Under the pieces are notes generated by a model, which worked only from the letters and a program-made list of their open reading frames with translations, had not been told where the DNA came from and ran no database searches. Of a stretch of 64,000 bases of DNA, positions 34,922 through 43,086 are shown one piece after another (position 1 is the stretch's first letter; every line of letters starts with the position of its first letter). Source of the DNA: Rhodococcoides trifolii (GTDB lineage: Bacteria > Actinomycetota > Actinomycetes > Mycobacteriales > Mycobacteriaceae); NCBI RefSeq assembly GCF_014635345.1, contig NZ_BMCU01000004.1, positions 408,442-472,441 of the forward strand, given 5' to 3'. The translations under genes were made by a program, and so were the position numbers.

Positions 34922-36195
34922 GAGTGCGCGGGCTCGGCAAGTACCGCAAGATCATCGCCACCGCCGGGGTTCAGGCGTCCACCACCGGCCTCGGGTTGAT
35001 CAGTGGGATTCTGATCGCCCGCACGCTGGGCGCCGACGGGCGCGGGTCCATCACCGCCGTCATGATCGTGCTGACGGTGCTGTCGTGGTTGGTGTTCCTC
35101 GGTGTGCCCAACGCCGGCGGTTACATGTCCACTCGCACGCGCACTCCCGTCGTCACGCAGGCCGCGGCCACGTCGGTGGTGCTGGGAGCGCTCGCGGGGG
35201 TGGTGCTGTGGATCCTCGCGCCCTCAGTCGCCGGCGACTATCCGGAGTTCGTCACTCACGGTCTGCGCGCCGCGGCGGTCACGTTGCCGTTCGTCGGGCT
35301 GGGCCTGTGCGGGCAGGAGATCCTCTACGCCGAGTCGCGGGTCAAGTCGTGGAACGTCTTACGGATCGTGCCGCTGGCGGGGCCCAGCGTCTGCGTCATC
35401 GGACTGGCCGCTGCCGGTCAGCTCACCGCTCCCCACGCGGTCATCACCTATCTCGCGTCGATGATCGTCTACATCGTCGGCGGCACCGCGGTTCTGCTCA
35501 CCAGGACCGCCGGGTCGCTGCGCTCCGAGGCCTACGGGGCGCTGATCACCTACGCGTTCCCCCGGTGGATGTCCGCGGCGTCGGACGCCGTGACGGCGCG
35601 GATGGATCAGCTGGTGATGGTCGTGTTGTCGACGCCGTCCGAGCTGGGGCGGTACGCGGTCGCGGTCACCGTGGTGTCGGTGTCGAATCCGCTGTCCCAG
35701 GCGGTCGGCATGATGATGTATCCCGAGACCCGCAACGCATCGGGCGATCGACGGCTCCTGCACCGCGCGACCCGTCGCCGCGCCGTGATGCTCAGTGCCG
35801 CGGCCGGGCTCGTCGTGACGCTGGTGGCCGCTCCGTTGATCGGGGTGCTGTTCGGACCCGACTTCCGCGGTCTCGAGTCCATCATCGTGGTGTTGGTGAT
35901 CGCGCAGGTGTTCAACGATCGGTACTACGTGGACATCTCGTACTTCGCCGGAATCGGGCGGCCGCACATTCTGATCGTGCCGTCGTGGATCACGGCGGCG
36001 GTCATGGCGGCCGGTCTCGTGGTACTCGGTCGGGGCGGACTGACGGGGTTCGAGGCAGCGTCGGTGACCATGACCTGCGCGATCGTGCGGTGTGTCGCCA
36101 TCTCGTTCGCGACCCGGCGTGAGGAGCGCCGACACCCGACGGTCGACGCCATGACCGGCGGGCAGGCCGGAGGCCGGTCGGAAACAGTCGACTAG
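34918..36195 (+). CDS. Polysaccharide flippase (MOP superfamily, Wzx/MurJ-like)
   Basis: A 425-residue membrane protein with about 12-14 hydrophobic segments, beginning RKIIATAGVQASTTGLGLIS and ILIARTLGADGRG, the typical N-terminal signature of Wzx-type flippases. Such proteins move undecaprenyl-linked oligosaccharide across the membrane. The GTG at 34918 overlaps the stop of the glycosyltransferase gene; a GTG at 34924 is also possible. The end overlaps the stop of the convergent acetyltransferase gene, both stops lying on CTAG. It is one of three flippases in the window. Confidence 0.87.
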   Translation: MRVRGLGKYRKIIATAGVQASTTGLGLISGILIARTLGADGRGSITAVMIVLTVLSWLVFLGVPNAGGYMSTRTRTPVVTQAAATSVVLGALAGVVLWILAPSVAGDYPEFVTHGLRAAAVTLPFVGLGLCGQEILYAESRVKSWNVLRIVPLAGPSVCVIGLAAAGQLTAPHAVITYLASMIVYIVGGTAVLLTRTAGSLRSEAYGALITYAFPRWMSAASDAVTARMDQLVMVVLSTPSELGRYAVAVTVVSVSNPLSQAVGMMMYPETRNASGDRRLLHRATRRRAVMLSAAAGLVVTLVAAPLIGVLFGPDFRGLESIIVVLVIAQVFNDRYYVDISYFAGIGRPHILIVPSWITAAVMAAGLVVLGRGGLTGFEAASVTMTCAIVRCVAISFATRREERRHPTVDAMTGGQAGGRSETVD

Positions 36196-36677
36196 TCCAG
36201 CGTCCGAACCACTTTGCCGGGTACGCCCATCACCAGCGAGTTCGGCGGCACGTCCTTGGTCACCAACGAACCCGCCCCGATCACGGACCCGGCTCCGATG
36301 GTGACGTTCGGGAAGATCGTCACGTTCGCACCGACCCAGACCCCGCGGCCGATGTCGACCCGGCCCACCACCACCGGGCCGTATCGCTTCTCGGACGGAC
36401 CCAGCTCGTGGGTCGACGTCAGCACGGAGCAGTTGTAGGCGAGTCCGGATCCGGGGGCCATGGTGATGGGCCCGGTGGCGTCGAAGGTGCAGCCCGCGTT
36501 GATCACACACTCACGTCCGAGTGTCACCTTGGCGTCGCCGTACACCGCGAGCCCGGGGTACATCGCCACGGCGCGGCACTCGATACCACCGAGCCGGTAC
36601 AGCACGCTGCGCTGCCGGGTGGTCCAGATCGAGTTGGACGCGACGGTGTTCAGCCAGAACCGGCGGAAAGAACCCAT
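36192..36677 (-). CDS. Hexapeptide-repeat O-acetyltransferase
   Basis: The 161-residue protein has left-handed beta-helix hexapeptide repeats (GRECVINAGCTFDATGPITM; VGANVTIFPNVTIGAGSVIG) and the C-terminal VPPNSLVMGVPGKVVR of the WbbJ/maltose-acetyltransferase group. It would transfer acetyl from acetyl-CoA to a sugar. A short hydrophobic or amphipathic start precedes the coil. It lies just downstream of the membrane acyltransferase gene on the same strand, with a 7-base gap, so the two are probably cotranscribed. Confidence 0.88.
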   Translation of the reverse strand: MGSFRRFWLNTVASNSIWTTRQRSVLYRLGGIECRAVAMYPGLAVYGDAKVTLGRECVINAGCTFDATGPITMAPGSGLAYNCSVLTSTHELGPSEKRYGPVVVGRVDIGRGVWVGANVTIFPNVTIGAGSVIGAGSLVTKDVPPNSLVMGVPGKVVRTLD

Positions 36678-36684
36678 GCCCGCC

Positions 36685-37830
36685 CTACTTCGTCACGGTC
36701 TGATCGGACACGTCGGCGGTCTTGTCGCCGGGAACCGCAGGACCGGGTAACGGGGGCGGAGATTGATTCGTGGCTTTCTTTCGGGTCGAGAACTTGAGAA
36801 ACGGTTTCTCGATCAGCTGATAACCCAGGAATCCCGCGAGAACGCTGAGCGCAATTCCAAGAATCGCATTGTTCCAAGGCGGCGGACCGAAATGATTGAT
36901 GAACAATTGTTGGAACAGGTAGGTGCTGTAGGAATTGATGCCGACGAAGGTGAACGCGCGGAACGAGAAGAACTTGATGACCCACTTGGATCCGTTCAGG
37001 CAGGCGACGATGATGATGCCGCTCGCGACCCCGTCCAGGGTGTAGCCGATCGGGAAGTAGTAGTGCAGCTTGAAGATTCCGGCAACGTAGGGCTCGATCA
37101 GCGTGATGAAGACCGTGGCCGGGATCGCCAACCGCAGGCACCACTTCACCAGCTGGTCACGGAAGCGTTTGTCGTTCAACAGCAGTGCGAACGCCCCACC
37201 GATCAGGAACGAGTCGACGCGGGTGTGGAACGTGACGGTGATGTTGCCGCGTAGGGACTCGAACAGCAGGTACTGCCCGATGCGGACGATGGGCCCCAGC
37301 ACGATCACGACGGCCGCGACCCGCAGGGCGATCTTGGGCCCGAAGAAGTACAGGATCAGCGGCCAGATCAGCAGGAACTGCACCTCGATGGCCAGTGACC
37401 AAGAGTGCCCCACCCACCACGCATTGGCCGGTCCGGAGACGTAGTTGTTGATGAACAGTGCTGCCGAAAGCCACTGACGCAGCGACACACTGATGAACGA
37501 CACGTTCGCAGCCAGGATGGCCACCACCACCAGGAACACCGCGAACGCCGGTATCAACCGCATCGCACGGCGGTAGTAGAACGCGCCGAGTGCGATGCGG
37601 CCGGTCTTGTTCAGCTCACGGACCATGAGCGAGGTGATGAGGAACCCGCTGAGTGCGAAGAAGATCACCAGTGCGCGGTATCCCTGGAAGAACGGCGCGC
37701 CGGCGAGCACCGGCCACCCCATCGAGGCGGCCCCGTGACCGAGCAGGACGAGAATGGTCGCAAATCCACGCAGTCCGTCCAACGCCTGCATTCGGCTTTG
37801 CGGAGCGGCGGTGACGGACGAATTGCTCAT
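36685..37830 (-). CDS. Membrane O-acyltransferase, acyltransferase-3 (OafA/YrhL) family
   Basis: The 381-residue integral membrane protein has about ten hydrophobic segments and the family motifs ALDGLRGFATILVLLGHG (catalytic His region), FFALSGFLITSLMVRE and YYRRAMRLIPAF, plus HSWSLAIEVQFLLIWPL. It probably O-acylates the polysaccharide at the membrane. Unlike the 41053 gene, it has no SGNH domain. The C-terminal tail is Pro-rich and cytoplasmic. It is transcribed toward the hexapeptide acetyltransferase gene. Confidence 0.9.
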   Translation of the reverse strand: MSNSSVTAAPQSRMQALDGLRGFATILVLLGHGAASMGWPVLAGAPFFQGYRALVIFFALSGFLITSLMVRELNKTGRIALGAFYYRRAMRLIPAFAVFLVVVAILAANVSFISVSLRQWLSAALFINNYVSGPANAWWVGHSWSLAIEVQFLLIWPLILYFFGPKIALRVAAVVIVLGPIVRIGQYLLFESLRGNITVTFHTRVDSFLIGGAFALLLNDKRFRDQLVKWCLRLAIPATVFITLIEPYVAGIFKLHYYFPIGYTLDGVASGIIIVACLNGSKWVIKFFSFRAFTFVGINSYSTYLFQQLFINHFGPPPWNNAILGIALSVLAGFLGYQLIEKPFLKFSTRKKATNQSPPPLPGPAVPGDKTADVSDQTVTK

Positions 37831-37939
37831 GGGTCGATGATAAGAGGGTGATCGCGATATTTCTCGACGACCTCGGTGATTTCCCTTGCACCCTTTTCGG
37901 CTGTGTGAAAAGGCGGCTCACCGACTAGTCTTGGCGTTC

Positions 37940-39421
37940 ATGATGACAAGCCTGGGTGCGAGGCTGGGCGACAATCCGCTCAGGCTTCTGGCAATCGGTG
38001 CCATCGGCGTGGGAATCGCATTGTTCGCTCTCGCGGTCGGATTCGCGGGCGCAACACTGTCCGATCAGTTGTACATCGTGGTGCTCGTGGGCTTGATGGC
38101 CGGTATCGCGTGGCGACCGAGAACCTCGCTCGTGGTCGCCGCCTCGGTCATCTTCTTTCTGGGCTTCATCCGGCGCGTACTCGACGACGGCGGCAAGGAG
38201 TCCGCGGATCCCTTGGTGGCCCTTCCCGCCATGCTGGTGATCATCGCGATCGCCTACTGCGTCACCACCAAGGACGGCCCACGCGACCTCTGGCAGAAGC
38301 TGATGTACGTCACGGCGGCCGTGTACGTCGCGGCCACGGTCACTCATGGCCTGATCGGGCCGAACTTCCTGTTCCTCACGCTGGTGCAGATCTGCCTGCT
38401 CATCGTCATCGTGCAGATTCGGTCGGGGTCCCTGCCGGACGTGTGGGGCACCATGGAGGCGCTGCTGCCGTTCATCGGATTGGCCATCGGCCTGTACGGC
38501 ATTTACCAGTTCTTCGTGTTGCCGGACTGGGATGTGCGCTGGATGGAGTCGTCCAAGCTGACGTCGATCGGCAAGCCGCTGCCGCAGGAAGTGCGGGTGT
38601 TCGGCACCGGCGATGCGCCCAACCCGTTCGCGGCGTTGCTGTCCACCGCGCTCCTGGTCTCGGTGAGCCGGATCCTGCAGTCGCGCTTGGTCATGCAGAT
38701 CTTCTTGGTGGTCGCGGTGGGCACCATGGCATTCGCGCTGTTCCTCACCGGTGTGCGGTCGGCACTGCTCGGCGTGGCCGTTGGTCTCGGCTGGATGGTC
38801 ATCAGCGGGCGGGGCGGGCTTCGTCGCCTGGTGCCGGTGGTGCTCGCAGTCGGCGCCGGATACGGGCTGCTGCAGGTGGTCGACCGGTTCAGCGGCAGTT
38901 CCTCGATCCTGTCCGCGGATCGCTTCACCAGTTTCGACGCGGGCAGCGACCGATCGGCCCAGGTGCGGCTCGAGCTGATCAAGCTCATTCCCGACGCGAT
39001 GCTGTACCCGTTCGGGAAGGGCGCCATCGGGCTGTCCACCGGATCGGTCGCGAACCTGGACAACATGTTCGTCGACATTCTCTATCGCGCAGGGCCGTTC
39101 GCTGCCATCGCCGTGCTGGCGTTGCTTTTGAAGGCCGTGCTCGACGCGTGGTCACTGCGGCTGGATCCGGCGGCGCAGAGTGCCAGCGCGGTGGTGCTGT
39201 TCTTCCTCGTCTACAGCGTGTTCTCGAACCCGTTCGCGACGTCGATGGGGCTGATCGCGTCCCTCGCCCTGGGATCGGTGATGCGGCGTGCCTGGGTGCT
39301 GAAGAGCGAGAACGCGAAGGCCGCGGCCATCGAACGACGCGCTCAACTGGACCGGGACTCGGAAGTGGCCGCGCGCTACAACGCCGCCGTCCGCGCCGAG
39401 CGGCTCACCACCGATGCCTGA
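37940..39421 (+). CDS. O-antigen ligase/polymerase family membrane protein
   Basis: The 493-residue protein has about 11-12 membrane segments, a large external loop in the middle (WDVRWMESSKLTSIGKPLPQ, then EVRVFGTGDAPNPFAALLST), and a later Arg-rich loop (SAQVRLELIKLIPDAMLYPF), as in Wzy polymerases and WaaL ligases. Polymerase and ligase cannot be told apart by sequence. The two adjacent ATGs at 37940 and 37943 are both possible starts; a longer frame from 37886 is not conserved. The gene overlaps the acetyltransferase gene by 8 bases at 39414. Confidence 0.8.
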   Translation: MMTSLGARLGDNPLRLLAIGAIGVGIALFALAVGFAGATLSDQLYIVVLVGLMAGIAWRPRTSLVVAASVIFFLGFIRRVLDDGGKESADPLVALPAMLVIIAIAYCVTTKDGPRDLWQKLMYVTAAVYVAATVTHGLIGPNFLFLTLVQICLLIVIVQIRSGSLPDVWGTMEALLPFIGLAIGLYGIYQFFVLPDWDVRWMESSKLTSIGKPLPQEVRVFGTGDAPNPFAALLSTALLVSVSRILQSRLVMQIFLVVAVGTMAFALFLTGVRSALLGVAVGLGWMVISGRGGLRRLVPVVLAVGAGYGLLQVVDRFSGSSSILSADRFTSFDAGSDRSAQVRLELIKLIPDAMLYPFGKGAIGLSTGSVANLDNMFVDILYRAGPFAAIAVLALLLKAVLDAWSLRLDPAAQSASAVVLFFLVYSVFSNPFATSMGLIASLALGSVMRRAWVLKSENAKAAAIERRAQLDRDSEVAARYNAAVRAERLTTDA

Positions 39422-39971
39422 CTCGCGGCGACGGTCGCCGAAGGACTTCGCGGTCGACACCCGCATCGAACTGGCCAACGTTCTGCTGCGAGTGCCGAGT
39501 GCGTGGTTCCGAAACAAGCTGGCGCGCAGTCTCCTTCGGTGGGACATCGGCACCGACGTCGTGGTGGGGCGGCACACGCGTGTGCTCGACCTGGGTGGAC
39601 TGAAGACGGGCAGCGTGGTCAACATCGGCCACCACGCACATCTGGACGCGCGCGGCGGGATCGAGATCGGCGACAAGGTCGACATGGCCCCGTACGTCAG
39701 CATCTTCACCGTGGGTCATGATCCGGACAGCCCGACCTTCGCGGGCACCAGCAAGAAGACGGTGATCGGCAATCGGGTGTGGCTGGCCACCGGTAGCTCC
39801 GTCGCGCCCGGCTCCGTCCTCGAGGACGGAGTGGTGCTCGGCGCCAAATCCGTAGCCCACGGCCGGCTCGAAGCGAACGGCGTCTACGCCGGTAATCCCG
39901 CGAAGTTGTTGCGCTATCGGGCGGACGGCGCGCAGGAGGGGCTGAAGCCCTACCGCCGCTTCTGGATCTGA
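39414..39971 (+). CDS. Hexapeptide-repeat acyltransferase (colanic-acid type)
   Basis: A 185-residue acyltransferase of the WcaB/WcaF-like group. The left-handed helix repeats are visible as GSVVNIGHHAHLDARGGIEI and GDKVDMAPYVSIFTVGHDPD (His in the active-site region), followed by VIGNRVWLATGSSVAPGSVL and NGVYAGNPAKLLRYR. It likely O-acetylates a sugar of the same polymer that the overlapping ligase/polymerase gene handles. It begins 8 bases inside the upstream gene and ends inside the 3' end of the convergent glycosyltransferase by 22 bases. Confidence 0.87.
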   Translation: MPDSRRRSPKDFAVDTRIELANVLLRVPSAWFRNKLARSLLRWDIGTDVVVGRHTRVLDLGGLKTGSVVNIGHHAHLDARGGIEIGDKVDMAPYVSIFTVGHDPDSPTFAGTSKKTVIGNRVWLATGSSVAPGSVLEDGVVLGAKSVAHGRLEANGVYAGNPAKLLRYRADGAQEGLKPYRRFWI

Positions 39972-41056
39972 CTCAGCTCCCGCAACGATCGATCCAGCCG
40001 GGCCACCAGGGTGTCGTCGGAGTAGTCCGCGGCCCGTTTCACCGCGCACCGCGACATCGAGCTGTAGCCGGACGGAGTGTCGAGTAGTGCCTCGAGCGCG
40101 TCGGCCAGGAGGGTGGGGTCGTCGGGCTCGATCAGGACGCCGTCGACTCCGGGGGTGATGATCTCGCTCGGTCCGCCGCCGCGGGTGGCGATCACCACCA
40201 GCCCGGCGTTCATCGCCTGCACCACCACTTGCCCGAACGGTTCCGGGGTCACCGAGCAGTGCAGCATGATGGCGCTCGATGCGAACAGTCCGGTCACGTC
40301 GTCGGTGTGTCCGAGGTAGTCGGTGGCGCTCGACGCCTCGACCATCGCCAGGAAGCGGTCCCGGAACTCGTTCTCGCCGAACAGGGTTCCACCGGCCACC
40401 GTGAGGTGGACACGCTCGTGGCCGGCGCGCCGGTTCACCTCGTCGACGGCGGCGATGGCGATGTGCGGTCCCTTCCACTCCGAGATCCGGGCGACGAAGG
40501 CGATCGGGACGGGACCCGACGTCGGCAGGGTCCGCGGACTCGTCGTCGCGGTGTCGGGATCGATACCGCTCGGACTGGGCACGACCCGGATCGGCATGGC
40601 CGGTTCGAGGGCCGTCACCGTGCCGGCGGTCCATTGCGAGTTCGCCACTGCAGCAGCGATTCTGGGAAGCGTGACGTAGCGGGTCAGCAGCTGCTTGGCG
40701 CGTGACATGTAGGTGTCGGTGAGACCGTCGCGGACCCAGTAGACGATTCTGGTGCGGCGGGTGCGCGCCAGAGCCAGCAGCAGAGCCATGCGCATGGTGT
40801 TGGCTACGAACACCGCATCGCGGTTGCGACGCACATATGCGCGTAGAGCGAGCTGAGTGCGAAGGGCGTTCGCCGGCCCGAGCGTGGTCACCGGAATGGA
40901 CTTCTCGCGCAACGGGTTCCACACGTCGCCGTCCTCGAGGGTCAGTACCTCGACGTCGGCGAGCGACGTCGCCTGCAGGTACCGCACGAGCGCAAGCTCT
41001 CCGCCGCCCGGTACCGACGTGTGGTCGGCGAAGATCCACCGCGGTTCCGTACTCAC
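39950..41056 (-). CDS. Glycosyltransferase family 4
   Basis: The product of 368 residues starts at a GTG (STEPRWIFADHTSVPGGGEL) that overlaps the upstream acyltransferase gene's stop by GTGA. GT-B features are VPIAFVARISEWKGPHIAIA and EPFGQVVVQAMNAGLVVIAT (the Glu-rich donor motif), then RGGGPSEII. A frame runs further upstream to 41437, but only as a shadow of the acyltransferase gene. With the acyltransferase and the BY-kinase genes it forms an overlapping three-gene minus-strand operon (39950-44903). Confidence 0.87.
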   Translation of the reverse strand: MSTEPRWIFADHTSVPGGGELALVRYLQATSLADVEVLTLEDGDVWNPLREKSIPVTTLGPANALRTQLALRAYVRRNRDAVFVANTMRMALLLALARTRRTRIVYWVRDGLTDTYMSRAKQLLTRYVTLPRIAAAVANSQWTAGTVTALEPAMPIRVVPSPSGIDPDTATTSPRTLPTSGPVPIAFVARISEWKGPHIAIAAVDEVNRRAGHERVHLTVAGGTLFGENEFRDRFLAMVEASSATDYLGHTDDVTGLFASSAIMLHCSVTPEPFGQVVVQAMNAGLVVIATRGGGPSEIITPGVDGVLIEPDDPTLLADALEALLDTPSGYSSMSRCAVKRAADYSDDTLVARLDRSLRELSQIQKRR

Positions 41057-43086
41057 GAGGAGGGCCGCCCATTCGGTGTCATGCGGTCGAGCTCGGCTCC
41101 CAGCACCGGTGCCAGCGCGGCAGACGCGTGCGCACTCAGATGATGCTCGTCGCGGTAGATCAGGATGTCTCCCACCATGGGGAAGCAGGTCGAGTTGCAC
41201 AGCCACTGCGTCGAATCGACGTAGTCGGCTCCGGCCGCCGCGGCCGCACGCTCCTCGACGTTGCTCAGTGCGGAGTCGGTGACGTCGCCGACGGGCTCGA
41301 CGCACTCCGCCGAGTTGTCGAGGTTCGCCGAGAGGCACACGGCGGGCGCGGTTTTCCAGTGCGGCGTATCTCCGAGCACCAACGTCGACGCGGTCGGCGG
41401 AAGTGCCGTCAGGACGCTCGTCAGGCCGCTCGACCATGCCGCGTCGTAGTCACCGGTGCCCTGCCACACGGAGGAGTAGACCGTCGAATACGCGCTGACC
41501 ACCACGAGATCGGGCTTCAGCTCGGCGATGTGCTGCAGCGCCGCCGCCCGCCACTGGTCGCATTCGGTGAACGGCCGTTGCAGCAGGGTGCTGTACATCT
41601 CGATGTCGACGGGCGGGCAGGCCGACTTGGTCATCGTGACCAACTTCGTCGACCGCGACGACGCGTACCGTTCCATGGCCGGGAACCATTGCGACGCATG
41701 CGAATCACCGAACAGCACCACGGTTCGGTCGGACGCGGTGTCCCCGTACTCGCAGGCGATGGGTGTGGTGTCGGCCGGCGCCGCTTCGCACTTGTCCTCG
41801 TAGATCTGCGGCAGGTCCTTACGGGCACCCAGGAGGGTGGGTTGCAGGTTGCTCGGCACGGACGTCGGGAACTCGGTACCGGACGAGGCGAGAGCGATGT
41901 TCGCCTCCGGCGCCACCGCATTGGTGTACAGCGCGGGGAGGCGTCCGACGACGACTCCGGCCAACAGGACGATCACGGTCATGCCCGCGGCCATCGCGTA
42001 GCTGCGGCGCTTGCGGGCCGTGACGACCGGTGCGGCGCGCAGTGTCTCCTCGATGAATCGCCACGTGAGCCAGGACAACACGACCGCGACCACCGTCAGC
42101 CCCAGCTTCTCCAGCAGGTTCAGCTCGCGGGGGAGGAGGAGAGCCGGTATCAGGAACAGCGGCCAGTGCCATAGGTAGAGCGAGTACGAAATCTTGCCGA
42201 TGAACTGGAACGGTGGCAGCGCGAGGAGCATCCGCACGCCGCGCTCGGTGTCGTTGCCCGCGATCATGGCGCAGGTCGACAGGACGGGAAGCAGTGCGAT
42301 CCACCCGGGGAACGGCAACGTGTCGCTGATGACCGCCGCGGACACGATGAGCCCGACCAGGCCCGCCCAGCTGATCGCGGCCTTGACCGCGGCGGGCAGG
42401 GTGGAGATCAGCGGAATCGCAAGCGCCACCAGGGCTCCGGCAGCGAGTTCCCATGCGCGCGTGGGGAGCAGGAAGAACGCGAGGCCGCGGGAGAAGTCCG
42501 TGACCACCACCGACAGGGCCAGCGACACGGCCGCTGCGACACCGATCCACAGGGCGGTGCGGCGAACCCGCCCGTCCGACTTCCGTGCAACAAGCAGCAG
42601 GAACAGCGGCCAGATCAGATAGAACTGCTCTTCGACACCGAGCGACCAATAGTGCTGCACCAGAGACGGAGTGGGGTCGGCAAGGTAGTCGGTGCCGTTG
42701 TAGGCGAACCAGAAGTTGCCCAGGTGCACGGCCGAGAACATCACGTCGCGGGTGATCTCGGTCAGCGTCAGCGGAGGCAGCAGCACCTTCGCGGCGACGA
42801 GCGTCACGAGAAGCACGAACAGTGCCGCCGGCAGCAACCGTCGCAACCGCCGGGCGTAGAAGCCGGTGAGCGAGACCGTGCCGGATCGACCGATTTCCGA
42901 CATGAGCATTCCCGTGATCAGGAAACCCGAGATCACGAAGAACGCGTCGACCCCCACGAACGATCCGGGGAGTGGACTCAGCCCTGCGTGGTAGCTGACC
43001 ACCAACCCGGCGGCAACGGCTCGCAAGCCCTGGATGTCACTCCGGCGGTTGTCTTTCGAAAGAAGGCCTGTGCCAACGTCTGTCAC
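41053..43086 (-). CDS. OafA-like acyltransferase: membrane acyltransferase-3 domain fused to SGNH domain
   Basis: The 677-residue protein has ten or so membrane segments with DIQGLRAVAAGLVVSYHAG, VDAFFVISGFLITGMLM and HYWSLGVEEQFYLIWPLFLL. After an eleventh segment it carries an extracytoplasmic SGNH hydrolase-like domain with VVLFGDSHASQWFPAM and a C-terminal DEHHLSAHA triad motif. OafA-type proteins O-acetylate surface polysaccharides. It overlaps the BY-kinase gene by 4 bases (ATGA type) and the glycosyltransferase gene by 4 bases (GTGA), so all three are translationally coupled. Confidence 0.93.
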   Translation of the reverse strand: MTDVGTGLLSKDNRRSDIQGLRAVAAGLVVSYHAGLSPLPGSFVGVDAFFVISGFLITGMLMSEIGRSGTVSLTGFYARRLRRLLPAALFVLLVTLVAAKVLLPPLTLTEITRDVMFSAVHLGNFWFAYNGTDYLADPTPSLVQHYWSLGVEEQFYLIWPLFLLLVARKSDGRVRRTALWIGVAAAVSLALSVVVTDFSRGLAFFLLPTRAWELAAGALVALAIPLISTLPAAVKAAISWAGLVGLIVSAAVISDTLPFPGWIALLPVLSTCAMIAGNDTERGVRMLLALPPFQFIGKISYSLYLWHWPLFLIPALLLPRELNLLEKLGLTVVAVVLSWLTWRFIEETLRAAPVVTARKRRSYAMAAGMTVIVLLAGVVVGRLPALYTNAVAPEANIALASSGTEFPTSVPSNLQPTLLGARKDLPQIYEDKCEAAPADTTPIACEYGDTASDRTVVLFGDSHASQWFPAMERYASSRSTKLVTMTKSACPPVDIEMYSTLLQRPFTECDQWRAAALQHIAELKPDLVVVSAYSTVYSSVWQGTGDYDAAWSSGLTSVLTALPPTASTLVLGDTPHWKTAPAVCLSANLDNSAECVEPVGDVTDSALSNVEERAAAAAGADYVDSTQWLCNSTCFPMVGDILIYRDEHHLSAHASAALAPVLGAELDRMTPNGRPSS

